Assembly: GCA_024704765.1 (NCBI GenBank)
Contig: JAKMXF010000099.1
Location: forward strand, 320,432-384,431
Origin: Oopsacas minuta
Lineage: Eukaryota; Porifera; Hexactinellida; Lyssacinosida; Leucopsacidae
DNA length: 64,000 bases
Direction: 5' to 3'
This document shows, in pieces, positions 63,295 to 64,000 of this stretch. The notes beneath the pieces are model-generated. The model was not told where the DNA came from, ran no database searches, and saw nothing but the letters and a program-made list of their open reading frames with translations. A program made the position numbers and the translations under genes. Each line of letters begins with the position of its first letter. Within the stretch, counting starts at the first letter, position 1.

Positions 63295-64000
63295 GCAAGG
63301 TAATTCATTCAATTTAATCATTAGTCTTGAGCGGAAATAACCTTAAATTACTACCTTCGTAACGCTTTCTCTTGATCTGGTTCGCAAATATGGTCACATA
63401 TAGCCTATCCAACGGATTCCCGCCAGGTCATGTATTAGTGATGTGTGCTATACTGTGATTAACGTGCAGTGTCTAGCAATTGCTTTGTTGAGTGTAGTCC
63501 ACTGTTAGTTTTGTGGTTAGTTGTAATACCTCCGGGTCATAGTTTAGTTTATCAAATGTTTGAAAAATATGTGTTTAAGTGGAGAAATTTTGGGCATTTT
63601 CATTAGTTGGGTATTGGGCAAAGAAATGAGTGTACAATTACACAAAGGTACCTCTATTTATTGTTAAGATATATCTAATCACTGTTAATTGTTTTGAATA
63701 GATTGTTTCAGGGAAGGATATTAATCGAATGAATTCACAAATCGGTTGAAAACTAACATAAAGTTGAAGAATACCATTGTCTCCCCAAATCCACCACGCT
63801 CCTAGGGGTAATCTATAAGATACAAACACGATACATCTATATGTATGTGTTTGTATGTTCAGAATTGATTGATGAAACTTGTAGACACCAGGGCTGAATT
63901 TGGTATACGTGTATTTGGAGCCTGACTCGAACAAGGGCCGTGGCCAGAATGTATTGTCAGGAGGTGCAAACTACATGTTTTCGGGGCGTTTTTAGATTTC
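63295..64000. other. Sequence after the stop codon
   Basis: Probably the 3' untranslated region followed by intergenic DNA. No standard AATAAA was found close after the stop. A diverged copy of the 11.1-kb repeat lies at 63880-63935. Confidence 0.35.

Noticed and set aside
1-64000. Bacterial operons, CRISPR arrays, riboswitches, rRNA or tRNA genes
   Set aside because: No such pattern was found; the sequence is eukaryotic with spliced exons and animal transposons. A tRNA search by covariance model was not possible here.

Overview
This window is AT-rich animal DNA, most likely from an arthropod. It has long spliced introns, pyrimidine-rich acceptors with GT donors, and a transposon population typical of arthropods: mariner, Tc1, pogo-like, hAT, THAP/P-like, MULE with FLYWCH, and two repeated arthropod protein families without a known function. 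The species cannot be fixed from the sequence. There is no operon, rRNA, CRISPR or prokaryotic signal.

One host gene can be reconstructed on the plus strand, and it runs through almost the whole window (first coding exon at 3511, stop at 63294). Its exons join with matching phases at every junction and give about 700 residues: an N-terminal membrane anchor, a divergent START (StAR-related lipid transfer) domain, a linker, a second and more canonical START domain, an acidic tail and a hydrophobic C-terminus. Coding exons lie at 3511-3912, 11270-11548, 12020-12541, 23523-23683, 35473-35685, 57829-58110, 62369-62472 and 63068-63294. Exons 2 and 3 may each hide a short intron. Its likely role is lipid binding or transfer at a membrane; this is inferred from the domains only.

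Everything else sits in the introns or upstream of this gene and is mobile or repeat DNA. (1) 539-3367: a foldback element holding a pogo-like element, which in turn holds a mariner. (2) 5434-8439: a ZMYM/DUF4371-type hAT. (3) 12972-14341: a TIR element and a broken ZNF862-like hAT. (4) 15393-17753: a young ZBED5-like hAT with a perfect 8-bp target duplication. (5) 19387-23163: a P-like element with a THAP-domain transposase. (6) 24724-26919: a hAT MITE, a 20-bp motif cluster and a mariner. (7) 27553-31571: a large hairpin, a USPL1-like peptidase gene with one stop codon, a mariner remnant and a FLYWCH MULE transposase. (8) 36062-41454: a 5.4-kb element with long (~350 bp) inverted repeats and a 9-bp duplication that carries two unnamed arthropod protein families. 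(9) 42064-45678: a Tc1 element split by another element that carries one of the same two families. (10) 46960-53110: Tc1 and hAT remnants. (11) 54974-56654: two palindromic MITEs. (12) 59-61.5 kb: a dispersed repeat, a pogo-like end and a hAT MITE.

The two results most worth following are the tandem-START membrane protein and the long-TIR element at 36-41 kb. The first of that element's genes shows a possible D-D-E pattern, so it may be an undescribed autonomous transposon.
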